A stretch of DNA of 64,000 bases from Oceanospirillales bacterium (GCA_018223185.1 JAAEYW010000012.1:1-64000), one strand, 5' to 3'. Shown: positions 47,501 through 55,605, numbered from the stretch's first letter. A program made the numbers and translations. Notes: a model not told the origin generated them from the sequence alone.

Positions 47501-48726
47501 ATTGTGTCGTAGTCTCCGGCAGCAACGGCACTATAGGAAGTTCCCGCTCCGGTTACTGTGGTGGTGGAAACATTAGACGCTATTTCACCGTCAAAATAGG
47601 ACTGGTTAACGACCAGGATGAATCCCATGTTGTCTGTAACACCGGGATCCGCTGGGGAATTAGCACTATCAGCATCCTGGTTACCATCTGCCTGAGCCGT
47701 TGTAAGATTAACAAAGTCCTGATCGACCCAAAAATAAAAGGCGACAACTTCACCCTGAATTTTTAGCGGTCGGCTAATCCAACCGTAATAATCCTGGCCA
47801 CCGATATTAATTCCAATTGCGGAAACATCGTTACCGCTAAAATAGTTCGATTCAGCATCATCGTTAACTGAAACAGCACCGAGTCCAGTTGTATAGGTAC
47901 CCACACCATCCACTGAACCTGATACATCAATTAAGTGGGTTTCCTGCTCTTTCTCTGCCCAGTTTTCACCCACATCGACCGTGTTATCACCATCAAGATC
48001 GGTAATCATTCGGTAGGCGTTCACAAATTCAAATGATGCCCACTCAACGGCAATATTCTCGGCACCGATTATCAAGTCACCGTGATCATCGTCCGTTGCA
48101 GCAGAATAGGTTGATGCATCGTTATCAATCCCATTCACCCGATCCGCAAACAACTGACCTTCATCACCGGTCGAATCAGCGCCGTCATTCACCAGGTTAT
48201 CAATCGCATGGCCGATCTCTTCGACCAGCACTTTGGCGGCGACATCAGCACCAAAGGTGTCGACATATGACTGGTTCAGGTAGATAACTGCGCCACCATC
48301 GGGCCCTTCGGCAGCAAACGCACCGAGTTTTCCGCCCATCTGCTCGTTGCTCAGCAGTTCGACCGAGATAGAAACGTCATCGTTCAAAATCGCCTGACGG
48401 ATAGATTCGAAGTTCTGCAGCCACTCAGCATCAATCGTTTCTTTGCCGCCATTAAAGATCTCGAACAGCTCTTCAGCCGAAGCGGTTTCCAGATAGTCTT
48501 TAACCTGTTTTTGCGCCTGTTCCAGAGCAGGCTGGGCAGGTTCATAGGCCACCGCCAGTACCACAAGACCGGCTGACACATCCTGGGTATCCGCTGAATC
48601 AGCAGTAAAGTCGCTAAATGCCTCAACCGTTGTTTCAACTGCAGCACCATCAAACATCAGGCGTTGTTCCAGCTGCATCATCTGAGGAACGGTTACATTG
48701 CCTGATTTAACATTGAACTTAGACAT
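41593..48726 (-). CDS. giant LEPR-XLL-type surface protein with VCBS, TSP3 and Calx-beta-like repeats
   Basis: 2377 residues, no Sec signal peptide. The N-terminus carries LEQRLMFDGAA (19-29), matching the LEPR-XLL motif of large exported proteins. Residues 60-200 form a conserved-looking domain with VEEIGHAIDNLVN, a protease-like motif whose first His is Glu. Four or so VCBS/cadherin-like repeats (about 425-1230; SNDAPIASDD) follow, then calcium-binding TSP3-like stretches (DTDGDGITDNVDIDDDNDGI near 1250, and about 1440-1590), then Calx-beta-like NEGSPYAVFTVTG repeats (about 1600-2160) with a perfect duplication. The end is an Ig-like LPDWLIFDEEKGEFRGIP domain and a basic amphipathic tail. 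No RTX nonapeptides. AAGGAG precedes the ATG. Likely a giant adhesin. Confidence 0.92.
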   Translation of the reverse strand: MSKFNVKSGNVTVPQMMQLEQRLMFDGAAVETTVEAFSDFTADSADTQDVSAGLVVLAVAYEPAQPALEQAQKQVKDYLETASAEELFEIFNGGKETIDAEWLQNFESIRQAILNDDVSISVELLSNEQMGGKLGAFAAEGPDGGAVIYLNQSYVDTFGADVAAKVLVEEIGHAIDNLVNDGADSTGDEGQLFADRVNGIDNDASTYSAATDDDHGDLIIGAENIAVEWASFEFVNAYRMITDLDGDNTVDVGENWAEKEQETHLIDVSGSVDGVGTYTTGLGAVSVNDDAESNYFSGNDVSAIGINIGGQDYYGWISRPLKIQGEVVAFYFWVDQDFVNLTTAQADGNQDADSANSPADPGVTDNMGFILVVNQSYFDGEIASNVSTTTVTGAGTSYSAVAAGDYDTITVGSSSDRVDNALNNLIDQLPVNTSPSAIADTDTSAVELGSDKDETPSRTITATVNAVGNVLSNDTDTDGDSLAVTEAASQSMGGTVTVTEAGVSITGLYGTLTIDSDGAYTYVINNDSALVDALLSGSLDDVFTYSISDGRGGSSNSSLTISIQGSNDAPIASDDYNQAKESTTVAGSTFDYTGYSATGNVLTNDDDVDAGDSLSISLLSISGSATATTLNTGSGATTLSFSALPSNVSVGYFVFDDGNDTDDDKTPGTLLLDANNNPITVASIDTTNKTFTLSGAVNNFTILDGQLLGFGNNTSGAAYKDAAISSSVTTGTSTVGVTGLTGSIAVGMTVTGGGLSAGVVVSALNYDGNGDLVSVEITSSDTLTDAPLTFLTSEPAGTTIQGMYGQLVLNSDGSYTYAPTVDNLGISEGDVMQEVFDYTMRDAAGETSQARLIIDVYGTGINDPTAVADVASATEAGLDLNYGSADPGYTLTPGSDPVGNLLTNDASPSAATEYVASVSINGSTASVGSSASGIVINGLYGTLTVDGDGSYSYALNNANPTVNALNSGDSLTETFTYVVGNDLGPGLSSSKLTITIDGSNDAVVASDDGITAYAGGVVVSGTVTSNDTDVDNNDTKTVIEVTAGSHDDVTQANLPSFDDVSGGSATLSGSYGALTINSDGTFTYTVDNTNADVINLADGATLPDTFTYRVADSAGKVSDAVLTVTVTGINDAPVNSYPSSVTTAPNTAFSFDGSNLISVADVDGNLSKVILHVDHGTLSTSVNGGSATIDNSGSDTITISGSQADINAALALLVYTPDSGFEGTDNLTLFSQDDLYAYDSDGLVLNVTSDTDGDGITDNVDIDDDNDGIIDINETGANIQWTDVPSVVGNTATGAIGGVGYTYTLTDLSSAALNIQTTPDMFSVSTFPSEYNVPDQVTIKNTVASINTITFAEPVLNPWLAFSSVGQSSVPVGIQFDRDVNVLWSTATSIDSSTHVTGSEGFIIIQLDGYVSSFTFTYESDETYVNFAFGADMRQDIDTDGDGVVDRLDIDSDNDGITDTVEAQATASYIPFDASLADADNDGLLNVFDANDSNTDPTISAGLTPVDTDSDGTQDYLDADSDNDGMADITERHDGQATSITDTTDTDGDGLLDIFEAADEYDGYDANDDNVDSSDNFTLAREASVLADGSNAAPLTSDLLFRTLGTLDVNDITVNEGSPYGVFEVTGVAYQQVSLVLSTSGATATGDGTDFGVAGETGLEYSIDGGNQWLAYAAGLVELNSSGSLLVRTPITNDSVYDNGETFKLVVKDTQSVPATVEGLAIIKDDGTGQWFDGSGGTGSDTAPTGEVLDDDRLLSVNSVSVNEGSPYAVFTVTGAAAGQQVQLELGNTADTGDTDATLGTDTGNAGTGVPLQYYNGAAWVDYTAGDYVTIPAGGTTLLVRTAITNDTPYEIAETFTLKATNTGGSTAEGVGTIHDDGTGQWFDGSGGTGSDTAPTGEVLDDDRLLSVNSVSVNEGSPYAVFTVTGAAAGQQVQLELGNTADTGDTDATLGTDTGNAGTGVPLQYYNGAAWVDYTAGDYVTIPAGGTTLLVRTAITNDTPYEIAETFTLKATNTGGSTAEGVGTIHDDGTGQWFDGSGGTGSDTAPTGEVLDDDRLLSVNSVTVNEGSPYAVFTVTGVAGQKAILSLTNGTTTGLSELQYWNGGAWVSYSSGNATLPADGQLLVRVALAPEQEAELDTGETFTLTAASTGGKIATGTGTIMDDGTGAYFAEDNNTAISEVPVGVILDDDSPVPAVPPATQVEAAPPGEEITEEEVIAPEQAAADEETLEAPENDLIIQRDIPIQEFTSDGFSSISYTIPADTFGFTNGDDGGQITLSVLMADGEALPDWLIFDEEKGEFRGIPPKGFDGVLIIRVLARDDNGKQVETMITIQVKPGLADQASIPGKPGLMDQLKSQSHFAWKAERDQLLEQASKLRA
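42554..43554 (-). repeat. 453-base perfect tandem repeat inside the giant surface protein
   Basis: The sequence recurs with a period of 453 bases (151 codons) over 1001 bases, that is two full units and a 95-base partial third. As far as I compared, the copies are identical at nucleotide level, including silent sites, so the duplication is recent or kept uniform by gene conversion. Each unit encodes one Calx-beta-like module. The period is a multiple of three, so copy-number change keeps the frame. Confidence 0.92.
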
Positions 48727-48762
48727 CTTTACTCCTTGATCCAGCGTAATTGCTGAGCCAAC

Positions 48763-49512
48763 TTACTGTTCTGTCGAGGGGGCAATACGGATGCGTCCGC
48801 TCATTCCCGGAAGTAGCTCCGGATATTCACCATCAATAATCGCTACGGCTTTTACCGACTGACTCATGGCATCAACCTTGGCTGCAATTCTTTCCAGCCG
48901 GACGGGATACTGCTGATCGGTATCTTCTATAAATACTTCGAATGAAAATCCCGGAGTCAGCCATTTAAGCCACCGTGAAGGTGCGATAAATTCCAGCTGT
49001 AGCGAGCTGTCATCGATTATTTCTATGAGTGGCTGACCTGCCTGAACAAACTCCTGCGCGCGTGCCGAGATATCGCCGATAGAACCCGAGTAAGGTGCTT
49101 TTATTTCACAGCGATCAAGAGTTGCCCGCAAGTAAGTAATGTCGTCTCTGGCCTTACGCTCCTCCAGCTGAGCGTTGACCAGTTCAACCGAACCGATAGC
49201 GTTCAGTTCTGCCATACGTTCACTGCCTTTGCGATTATTGCGGGCAACGGCAAGCTGGGTTTGTGCTTTCTCAAGCTGGGCTTTCTGAATTGAGCAATCG
49301 AAGGAAAGTAAAAGAGTACCAACGGCTACAGTCTGACCTTCTAAGACGGACAGACGGTTGATTTTTCCCGCCATCTCGGCGCTTAGCAGGGCGTATCGAA
49401 CCGGGCTTAACTGGGCGCGCAGTTCACTCTCCCCGAAGGACCGTTCGTCAGCCTGAACAACCGGAGCTGTTATAAAAAACAGCCCCAGCATACCCACCAT
49501 TAACCATCGCAT
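48763..49512 (-). CDS. short HlyD/RND-type periplasmic adaptor protein
   Basis: 249 residues from the ATG at 49512, five bases after the TolC stop; this gives a signal peptide (MRWLMVGMLGLFFITAPVVQ, cleavage after QA). Biotinyl-lipoyl halves (AEMAGKINRLSVLEGQTVAV, GTLLLSFDC; LDRCEIKAPYSGSIGDISAR) flank a short coiled coil. A barrel part follows, with GMSGRIRI at the end. It is shorter than usual adaptors and has no membrane anchor. It would link the TolC-type channel to an inner-membrane partner, here probably the two HlyD proteins of the operon. Confidence 0.88.
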   Translation of the reverse strand: MRWLMVGMLGLFFITAPVVQADERSFGESELRAQLSPVRYALLSAEMAGKINRLSVLEGQTVAVGTLLLSFDCSIQKAQLEKAQTQLAVARNNRKGSERMAELNAIGSVELVNAQLEERKARDDITYLRATLDRCEIKAPYSGSIGDISARAQEFVQAGQPLIEIIDDSSLQLEFIAPSRWLKWLTPGFSFEVFIEDTDQQYPVRLERIAAKVDAMSQSVKAVAIIDGEYPELLPGMSGRIRIAPSTEQ

Positions 49513-49516
49513 ACGG

Positions 49517-51031
49517 TTACTCTGCCAGCTTAACGGTTTCGGCGCGAATGCCGGATTTGATCCAGTCATTCACCTGCCCGGTCAGATCGGCCAGTGCTAT
49601 ATCGTCTACGCTGCCGATCACAGGTTCCATGCCCATGCTTGCCTGCAGTTTACCCGAAGCTTCCTGGAATTTAGCCATCGCCTGATAACGGCGCAGTTCG
49701 CTCAGAATAGTGGTGACATTCGTGGCGATACGTACCTGATTACTGGCCATATTACTTTTGAATTTACCACGGACAATCTCTTCCAGCTGGCGGTCGACTT
49801 TGAAGATCTGATCAGCCCGGTTGAACTGGCGAAGCGCGTCTGTGTAGTTGTGTGCTGAAAGGTGAACCTGAGTGACCACCGCCATTTGCAGAGCCATACG
49901 ACGCGCTGCGGCAAGGGCTTCATTTTTCTCTGCAGCATTCATACGACTCGATGCCGACAGAAGGTTGAACAGATTATAGCTGACTGATACCCCTGCAGCG
50001 CTCCACTCATTATTGACCAGAAAACGGTCATCATCATGGTAGTAGCCATAATCGAATGAAATACCCGGCAGAAGTTTCAGGAGCGCTTTACGGGTATCCT
50101 GTGCGGCAATACGGGTATTGAAAAATTGCTCCCGCAGGTCCGCATTGGAGAGTAACGCCCGTTCTTCCATCTGCTCCAGCGACACACTGAGAGGTGTCAG
50201 GTCTGTTTTGGGTTCAACCAGCGTATAACGGGTTACCGGCAGCGCACCGATCAGGCTACTCAGCTGGATACGCGCACTTGCCAGATCCCGCTCAACACTT
50301 TCGAGGAGCCGGAGGTTTTCCAACAAGTTACGCTGGTAACGAAGCGCCTGATCCGGTGAGGACACACGTTCATCAGCCAGTTCTTGTGATTCCTGCAGTG
50401 CTTTCTCTGCCTCCTGAATAGTGGTGCGCACCCGCTCGGCCAGAGTTTCAGCAGAGAGCGCCTTCCAATAGGCAGCACGTACGTTCTGGATCAGGGTATG
50501 CATCGCTCGACGGCGTTTTTCGTTAGCGATCAGCAGCTTGTCGGCATTCTGTTTTGCGCTGTAATAGCTTGCGCCAAAATCCAGCAGGTTCCATGAAAGG
50601 GCAAGGCTGGTTGTGCCATGTCGCGGGTCCACGGAGATCGCCGGGTAATCACCACTTTTATCGGCCGCAGGGGTAGTGGAACCATCAATATAGTCACCTT
50701 CCCAGCGATGGCTGAAATTGTCCCGCCAGTTATAGCCAGCCTTCGCCATCAGCTTCGGCAGCATGTCGTATTTACCCGCTTCCAGTTCGCCTGCTTTGAG
50801 GGACTCTTCGAGGTTTTTAACCCGCTGATCGAGGTTATACTTTAACGCCCGGGCAATCGCTTCATTTAACGTCAGCGTTCCACTGACCGGCGTCATCTGC
50901 TTTAACAGTTGTTCACGATCCATCTGGTTGGTGCTCTGGAGTTCACTGATAGTGAGCTCCTGAGGGGTAATCGCACACCCCGACAGGGCAACCGTTCCAA
51001 GCAATATTGTTGTGAGCGCAGGCTTCCACAT
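49517..51031 (-). CDS. TolC/NodT-family outer-membrane efflux lipoprotein
   Basis: 504 residues from the ATG at 51031, which opens a lipoprotein signal (MWKPALTTILLGTVALSGC, lipidated Cys19). Two outer-membrane efflux repeats with long helices follow (LTLNEAIARALKYNLDQRVK in the first, TRYTLVEPKTDLTPLSVSLE leading into the second). It forms the trimeric exit duct. It is first in the five-gene operon with the adaptors and the giant protein, so it is the likely outer-membrane pore for it. Confidence 0.92.
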   Translation of the reverse strand: MWKPALTTILLGTVALSGCAITPQELTISELQSTNQMDREQLLKQMTPVSGTLTLNEAIARALKYNLDQRVKNLEESLKAGELEAGKYDMLPKLMAKAGYNWRDNFSHRWEGDYIDGSTTPAADKSGDYPAISVDPRHGTTSLALSWNLLDFGASYYSAKQNADKLLIANEKRRRAMHTLIQNVRAAYWKALSAETLAERVRTTIQEAEKALQESQELADERVSSPDQALRYQRNLLENLRLLESVERDLASARIQLSSLIGALPVTRYTLVEPKTDLTPLSVSLEQMEERALLSNADLREQFFNTRIAAQDTRKALLKLLPGISFDYGYYHDDDRFLVNNEWSAAGVSVSYNLFNLLSASSRMNAAEKNEALAAARRMALQMAVVTQVHLSAHNYTDALRQFNRADQIFKVDRQLEEIVRGKFKSNMASNQVRIATNVTTILSELRRYQAMAKFQEASGKLQASMGMEPVIGSVDDIALADLTGQVNDWIKSGIRAETVKLAE

Positions 51032-51374
51032 TATCGTAATTCCATAACTATTGTTGTTTGAGATCGGGCCGAAGCTGCCGAGAATTAAATACAAAAAAAA
51101 AAAGTTATCGTGCGTATCGCAAATGTCACAAAAAACATTAATACACAGTCACACACAAGACTTTTTAAATCAACATTTGCGTCACCAAAATGAGACACTA
51201 CTACAGCATGACTGTATCAAAAAAGAGACACATGCATTATATCTATGACTAAATAAAAGGGTCGCCAGACAGTTGCTCCCTGCCTGTTGTGAACTGACCC
51301 ATCCACAGACTGCATCAGTGCAGATATCTTTATTCTCCTCAGAAAATGCACTGAACAATTAAAGCTATACGCCT
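51032..51374. other. promoter region of the giant surface-protein operon
   Basis: 343 bases with no gene. Contains an 11-base A run near 51092-51102 and AT-rich sequence on the operon's upstream side. No confident operator or riboswitch was recognised. Confidence 0.45.
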
Positions 51375-52982
51375 CTATATTTTGAAGCCGGCAATGAGCT
51401 TGCTGAGTTTATTAACGTTGACAAGCAACTGATCACTGGTCTGATATACCTCATGAGCACTCTGCGTATTATGGTCTGACGCTATTGAGATATTGTTAAT
51501 ATTGTGACTGATGGTCTGGCTGACCTGACTCTGCTCCTCAGCGGCTGAAGCAATCTGTGTATTCATGAGATTAATCTCTGAAACACTCTCGTTGATAGTC
51601 GCCAGTGCCTGCCTGACTTGATTAATGGACTCTCCGGTACGATGAGCCTGATCATTGCCTCTCTCAATGACAGCCGATGCTTTAGCCATACTTGCCTGGA
51701 GATTTTCTACGATAACCTGAATCTCCTCGGTGGACTGATGTGAACGTCCCGCAAGGGTTCTTACTTCATCAGCTACAACCGCAAATCCCCGCCCCTGCTC
51801 TCCAGCCCTGGCGGCTTCGATCGCTGCATTAAGGGCCAGCAGATTGGTCTGCCCGGAAATACTCTCAATGACGCCGAGAACAACTCCGATCTTCTCACAA
51901 TCCTGCGCCAGCTGTTCCATCACCAGACGCGCATCGTTCATCTCACTTTCCATCTCTGCAATCTGCAGCACGGTCGCCTCTGTGATCTTATTTCCCTCTC
52001 GCGACTGCGCATTCACATATTCTGTACGGTGCGCAGTTTCACTGGCATGCTGGGATATTTCATGGGCACTGGCCTCCATCTGAGTCATTGCCGTTGCCGC
52101 TTGCAAGGTTTCCTTTTGTTGTACCCCCATGCCTTCATTGGTTCTTTCAGAGGTAACGGACAAGTCTTTAACCGCCTGCTGAAGCTCCATATTTACATGG
52201 TTGATCGTTGCTATTGTATTCTGGGTGCGCTCTACAAAACGGTTAATCCACCCGGCGGTAATCCCGATCTCATCCGCACGTGATTCATCCAGCCGCTTGG
52301 TCAGATCACCATCACCTTCAGCAAGATCCCGGGCCATTTCTGACATAGCATAAATGGGATGCACAACGGTTCTGTATATCGAAACAAAAACCACCACAAC
52401 AATAACCAGTAGCAAAGCAGTAACAATAAAAACAAACATCTCCAATGCAAAAACCGCCTCAGCCTGTTCTTTACTAATGCCAGCGGCCCGTGACTCTATA
52501 TTATTCAATACAGTGTCAAGCTTATCGTTTAACTTCTCGGCAACCGCATCAAACTCAGACATCATCTTATTGCCACCCGCAGGCCCCTGGTCGATATAGG
52601 CCTGAGCCATGATATTTCCAACCCGAAAGTAATTATCCAGAACCGGTTTCATACCCTGATAAGCCTTCTGATTCAGCTCATCCAGTAATGCCAGCTCATC
52701 AACCAGCCTGCTGGCAATTTCATATTGCTCCCGGGCGACAGCCAGCCCGTCATTAAGACCATCCAACCCCCGGGTAGCACTGATATCACTAAACCATTGC
52801 TGAATCTGGATAACGGCAATCTTAAAGTTGTTGATTTTGATAACCGCAGGATCGTACAACGTCGTTATCTCTTGCGCAGAGGAGCGAATATGATCAGTTT
52901 TATAGATAGTGAAGCCTGCCTGAAGCAAGATTGCCATCGAAAACACGGCCAATGCTGCTATCAGTTTCTGTTTAATAGTCAT
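51375..52982 (-). CDS. methyl-accepting chemotaxis protein
   Basis: 535 residues. Membrane helices at about 8-25 and 178-203 enclose a four-helix-bundle-type periplasmic sensor. A HAMP domain follows (about 204-258, ending EGDGDLTKRLDES) and then the cytoplasmic signalling hairpin with the conserved tip NLLALNAAIEAARAGEQGRG and FAVVADEVRTLAGRS. No C-terminal CheR-binding pentapeptide. It is divergent from the bacteriohemerythrin gene. The ligand is unknown. Confidence 0.95.
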   Translation of the reverse strand: MTIKQKLIAALAVFSMAILLQAGFTIYKTDHIRSSAQEITTLYDPAVIKINNFKIAVIQIQQWFSDISATRGLDGLNDGLAVAREQYEIASRLVDELALLDELNQKAYQGMKPVLDNYFRVGNIMAQAYIDQGPAGGNKMMSEFDAVAEKLNDKLDTVLNNIESRAAGISKEQAEAVFALEMFVFIVTALLLVIVVVVFVSIYRTVVHPIYAMSEMARDLAEGDGDLTKRLDESRADEIGITAGWINRFVERTQNTIATINHVNMELQQAVKDLSVTSERTNEGMGVQQKETLQAATAMTQMEASAHEISQHASETAHRTEYVNAQSREGNKITEATVLQIAEMESEMNDARLVMEQLAQDCEKIGVVLGVIESISGQTNLLALNAAIEAARAGEQGRGFAVVADEVRTLAGRSHQSTEEIQVIVENLQASMAKASAVIERGNDQAHRTGESINQVRQALATINESVSEINLMNTQIASAAEEQSQVSQTISHNINNISIASDHNTQSAHEVYQTSDQLLVNVNKLSKLIAGFKI

Positions 52983-53278
52983 TAAACTATTACCTTTCGC
53001 CCAAGAGTTATCAAAATATCCATATTAGCGCTAATGCAACCAATGTCACTAATGTCATATAAATATAGACCGTAAAGTCATCCCTTGAAAGTCTTTTTTA
53101 GAGACACACTACCCAAAATGACCAACCTGGCTGTTTATAAACAAGGGTTCCACCTGAAACTGCCCCCTGCACAGCCAACCCTGCTCAAGAATAAAAGCAC
53201 TGTCGCGACATTAAGGTTTTATAATGACGCTATCAAAGCTAATATATTTCAACGAGATATGTCTTTAAGAGGTAAACA
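52983..53278. other. divergent promoter region, chemoreceptor / hemerythrin
   Basis: 296 bases. A 65-residue frame (53085-53282) overlaps the start of the hemerythrin gene and has no ribosome site, so it is not called. AAGAGGTAAACA precedes the hemerythrin ATG. Confidence 0.45.
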
Positions 53279-53680
53279 ATGACATCTATCATATGGAAGA
53301 AAGAGTACGATGTAGGTGTCCGGGAAATAGACCTTCAGCACCGTTACTTTGCTAACCTGATCAACAGGCTTGAGGAAGAGCTGACCGAAAATATTGATAC
53401 TGAATACCAAAATTCTCTTATTGATGAATTAAATGCCTATGCTCGCTTCCACTTTATCAGCGAAGAAAACCTGATGAGGAAAGCAAATTATCCCGACCTG
53501 GAGTTACACCGAAAGCACCATCAACAACTCATATCCAATCTGGCCAATATGGAACTAGAACTGGATATGAATGCTTCATCGGATAATATCCTCGGCATTA
53601 TTGATTTCCTGGTGAAATGGTTCCTCAATCACACCACCATCGAAGACCAGCATTTTGCAGATTACCTGGATAATAATTAA
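53279..53680 (+). CDS. bacteriohemerythrin
   Basis: 133 residues, the normal size. The diiron ligands are all visible: His21 (DLQHRYF), His58 and Glu62 (HFISEE), His77 and His81 (LHRKHHQQL), His118 and Asp123 (NHTTIEDQHF). It binds O2 reversibly and may supply or sense oxygen. Divergent placement from a chemoreceptor suggests a role in aerotactic or redox behaviour, though this is inference. Confidence 0.95.
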   Translation: MTSIIWKKEYDVGVREIDLQHRYFANLINRLEEELTENIDTEYQNSLIDELNAYARFHFISEENLMRKANYPDLELHRKHHQQLISNLANMELELDMNASSDNILGIIDFLVKWFLNHTTIEDQHFADYLDNN

Positions 53681-54074
53681 AGGGGATGGAAGCAGGACTG
53701 GACCTTTGCATGACAGGGTGAGCTTTAATAATCCAAATCAGAATTTAGTATGTTCCCCTCGGTTGAACCAGCCATGATAATTTCATAAGGATTGGAAGCA
53801 GGCAGCTTTCAAAAGGCGAAACCAGACCGCCCGCCTTTAAGCACTCAGTAACTACTCATTGATCAGATAATGACGCTGGACACTCGGGAAGTAGCCCCGT
53901 AACCGGGGCTGCTTCAGAAGATTAAAGCCTTGAACCGTTTGACGGCCTCTTTTTATACAAGAAACGCAGGAGAGGCAGAATCATATTCAGGAACAGTGTA
54001 AAAAGTTAACAACGGCTGACTAAAGGGCGAAGGAGTCAAAGGGCTTTGACCCCTTTATTCCTAAATCATCTGAC
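53681..54074. other. intergenic region with two hairpins
   Basis: No gene. AGCCCC/GGGGCT (53893-53898 with 53905-53910) and GTCAAAG/CTTTGAC (54035-54041 with 54044-54050) form hairpins; the second, 24 bases past the DUF945 stop, could end that minus-strand transcript. A partial copy of the CAGTGTAAAAA repeat starts near 53994. Confidence 0.6.
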
Positions 54075-55412
54075 TTATTGCATCAGGGTTTCAATGGATG
54101 AGGGTTCGCCGTTGAGGGTGATAGCACCATCCTTGAGAATCAGCGTTGAAGTTAATCCTGAGTCATCGGCAACAAACTTATTGCTCATCGCAACCATCAT
54201 GGCGACTTCCGGAGAGAGCTCAGTCACGCTATTAGGGATGGCGACTAAGATATCCAGATCAACCTGCTGCAATAGTTTTAATGCAGCAAACGCGCCACCG
54301 GTCTCCAGTTCAAAGATAAACTCTTCCGTAATATCTTTGGTTAACAGTGTGTTCACGTGAGATTTTAGTGCGCCATCATTCACTTCTGAACTCACCCAGA
54401 GATTTATCGCCAGGTCTTTTTTCAAGAGTGCTAACACCTGCTCTTTAAGGAACTGTTCATCCATCCCAACCATACCCGGATCAACTGAGCCTGATTCTGA
54501 CATTTGTTCTGCCAGCCTCTGAGAGTAATCGGTCAGATTCGCTATCGGTGCAAATGGAGTGTCAGTAAAGCTTGTGCCTATGCTCACATTTTTTACCGAA
54601 ACATCCTTGTTTGTTCTGTTATTCAGTGAAGCAGGCAGCGTAAATTCAGCGACATTAAGGCTTCCTTTACCGCTGTACAGGCCATTATTAACACCGCTAT
54701 TAGAAACGATAGAGATACCTTTAACAGGAAGAGGAGCTCCCAGCATTGGGGCTACAACCGTTATATCGTCAAAATTAACCGCACTATCACCCAGAAAATA
54801 TTTCTTTTCATACATAGAGCCATCAAACGTAAACGTTGACTCGCTGATATGTACCTCCACCCCGGTAGCATCCAGTACTGTAATAGGTGAGAACCTTCCA
54901 ACACCGATGATTTCTGACATTGAAGCATTGGCCGTTGAATTCATGCTGCCACCGTCAGATGCTATTCGGGCCCCTTTCTCAGTGATAATTTCGAACGGAT
55001 TAATGGTCACCTGAGAGGTTTCGTCACCTGTCAGATCAATATTACCTTCAATGGTGACGGGGGCTTTACCTTTAAAGACTGCCCGGATCTGCTCATCCTG
55101 AAGCCCCATACTTTTCAGATTGCATGAATAGTCGAAACTTAGCAGGTTATGTACACCGCCACAGCTAATCACTATTTCCCCAATCTGGAGGTCTTTTTCA
55201 AGCTCGGGATTGGTTACCCATTTATATTCAGCAGATGTTGCATTATAGCCACGCTCATATTTCACAATCTCCATCTTCCCGTAGGGGGATTGTGAGTTCA
55301 GCCTATCAAGAGATTGCCTTGTTTGTGACTCTGCCAGATAGCCTGATACATAAGGCAACCCACCGGCTACCGCAGCAACGGCAGCCATACCAACAATAAT
55401 ACGTTTCTTCAT
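54075..55412 (-). CDS. DUF945 (YdgA-like) family protein
   Basis: 445 residues with an N-terminal membrane anchor or signal (MKKRIIVGMAAVAAVAGGLP). The family start YVSGYLAESQTRQSLDRLNS is followed by VKYERGYNATSAEYKW, typical of DUF945. A beta-rich, AsmA-like periplasmic body follows (SESTFTFDGSMYEKKYFLGD). Function in the envelope is unknown. It ends near a hairpin and has no operon partner. Confidence 0.85.
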   Translation of the reverse strand: MKKRIIVGMAAVAAVAGGLPYVSGYLAESQTRQSLDRLNSQSPYGKMEIVKYERGYNATSAEYKWVTNPELEKDLQIGEIVISCGGVHNLLSFDYSCNLKSMGLQDEQIRAVFKGKAPVTIEGNIDLTGDETSQVTINPFEIITEKGARIASDGGSMNSTANASMSEIIGVGRFSPITVLDATGVEVHISESTFTFDGSMYEKKYFLGDSAVNFDDITVVAPMLGAPLPVKGISIVSNSGVNNGLYSGKGSLNVAEFTLPASLNNRTNKDVSVKNVSIGTSFTDTPFAPIANLTDYSQRLAEQMSESGSVDPGMVGMDEQFLKEQVLALLKKDLAINLWVSSEVNDGALKSHVNTLLTKDITEEFIFELETGGAFAALKLLQQVDLDILVAIPNSVTELSPEVAMMVAMSNKFVADDSGLTSTLILKDGAITLNGEPSSIETLMQ

Positions 55413-55494
55413 TTTTCATCCAGATTACAATTTTAAGGAATAAGCTTTCGTAAATATCCATATAAACAAGCAGCATGGAGACAGGCATTGTTGT

Positions 55495-55605
55495 ATGAAA
55501 TCAGTAAAAAACATCTTGTTTGGAGCAACATCATTGTTATCCATCGTTTACTCCGAAGCAGGCCTTACGTGCGTACGGATATGCACAGAAAACAGATCTG
55601 AGTAA
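55495..55605 (+). CDS. possible 36-residue secreted peptide
   Basis: MKSVKNILFGATSLLSIVYS then EAGLTCVRICTENRSE. A positively charged start, hydrophobic core and Ala-Gly junction look like a signal peptide followed by a tiny two-cysteine peptide. The ribosome site is poor (GGAGACAGG, about 12 bases away). Speculative. Confidence 0.2.
   Translation: MKSVKNILFGATSLLSIVYSEAGLTCVRICTENRSE

Noticed and set aside
51092-51240. Possible CRP site (TGTGACATTTGCGATACGCA) upstream of the surface-protein operon
   Set aside because: Only one half-site, TGTGA, is good; the second half does not match TCACA.
53085-53282. 65-codon frame overlapping the bacteriohemerythrin start
   Set aside because: It overlaps a clear gene and ribosome site and has no domain.
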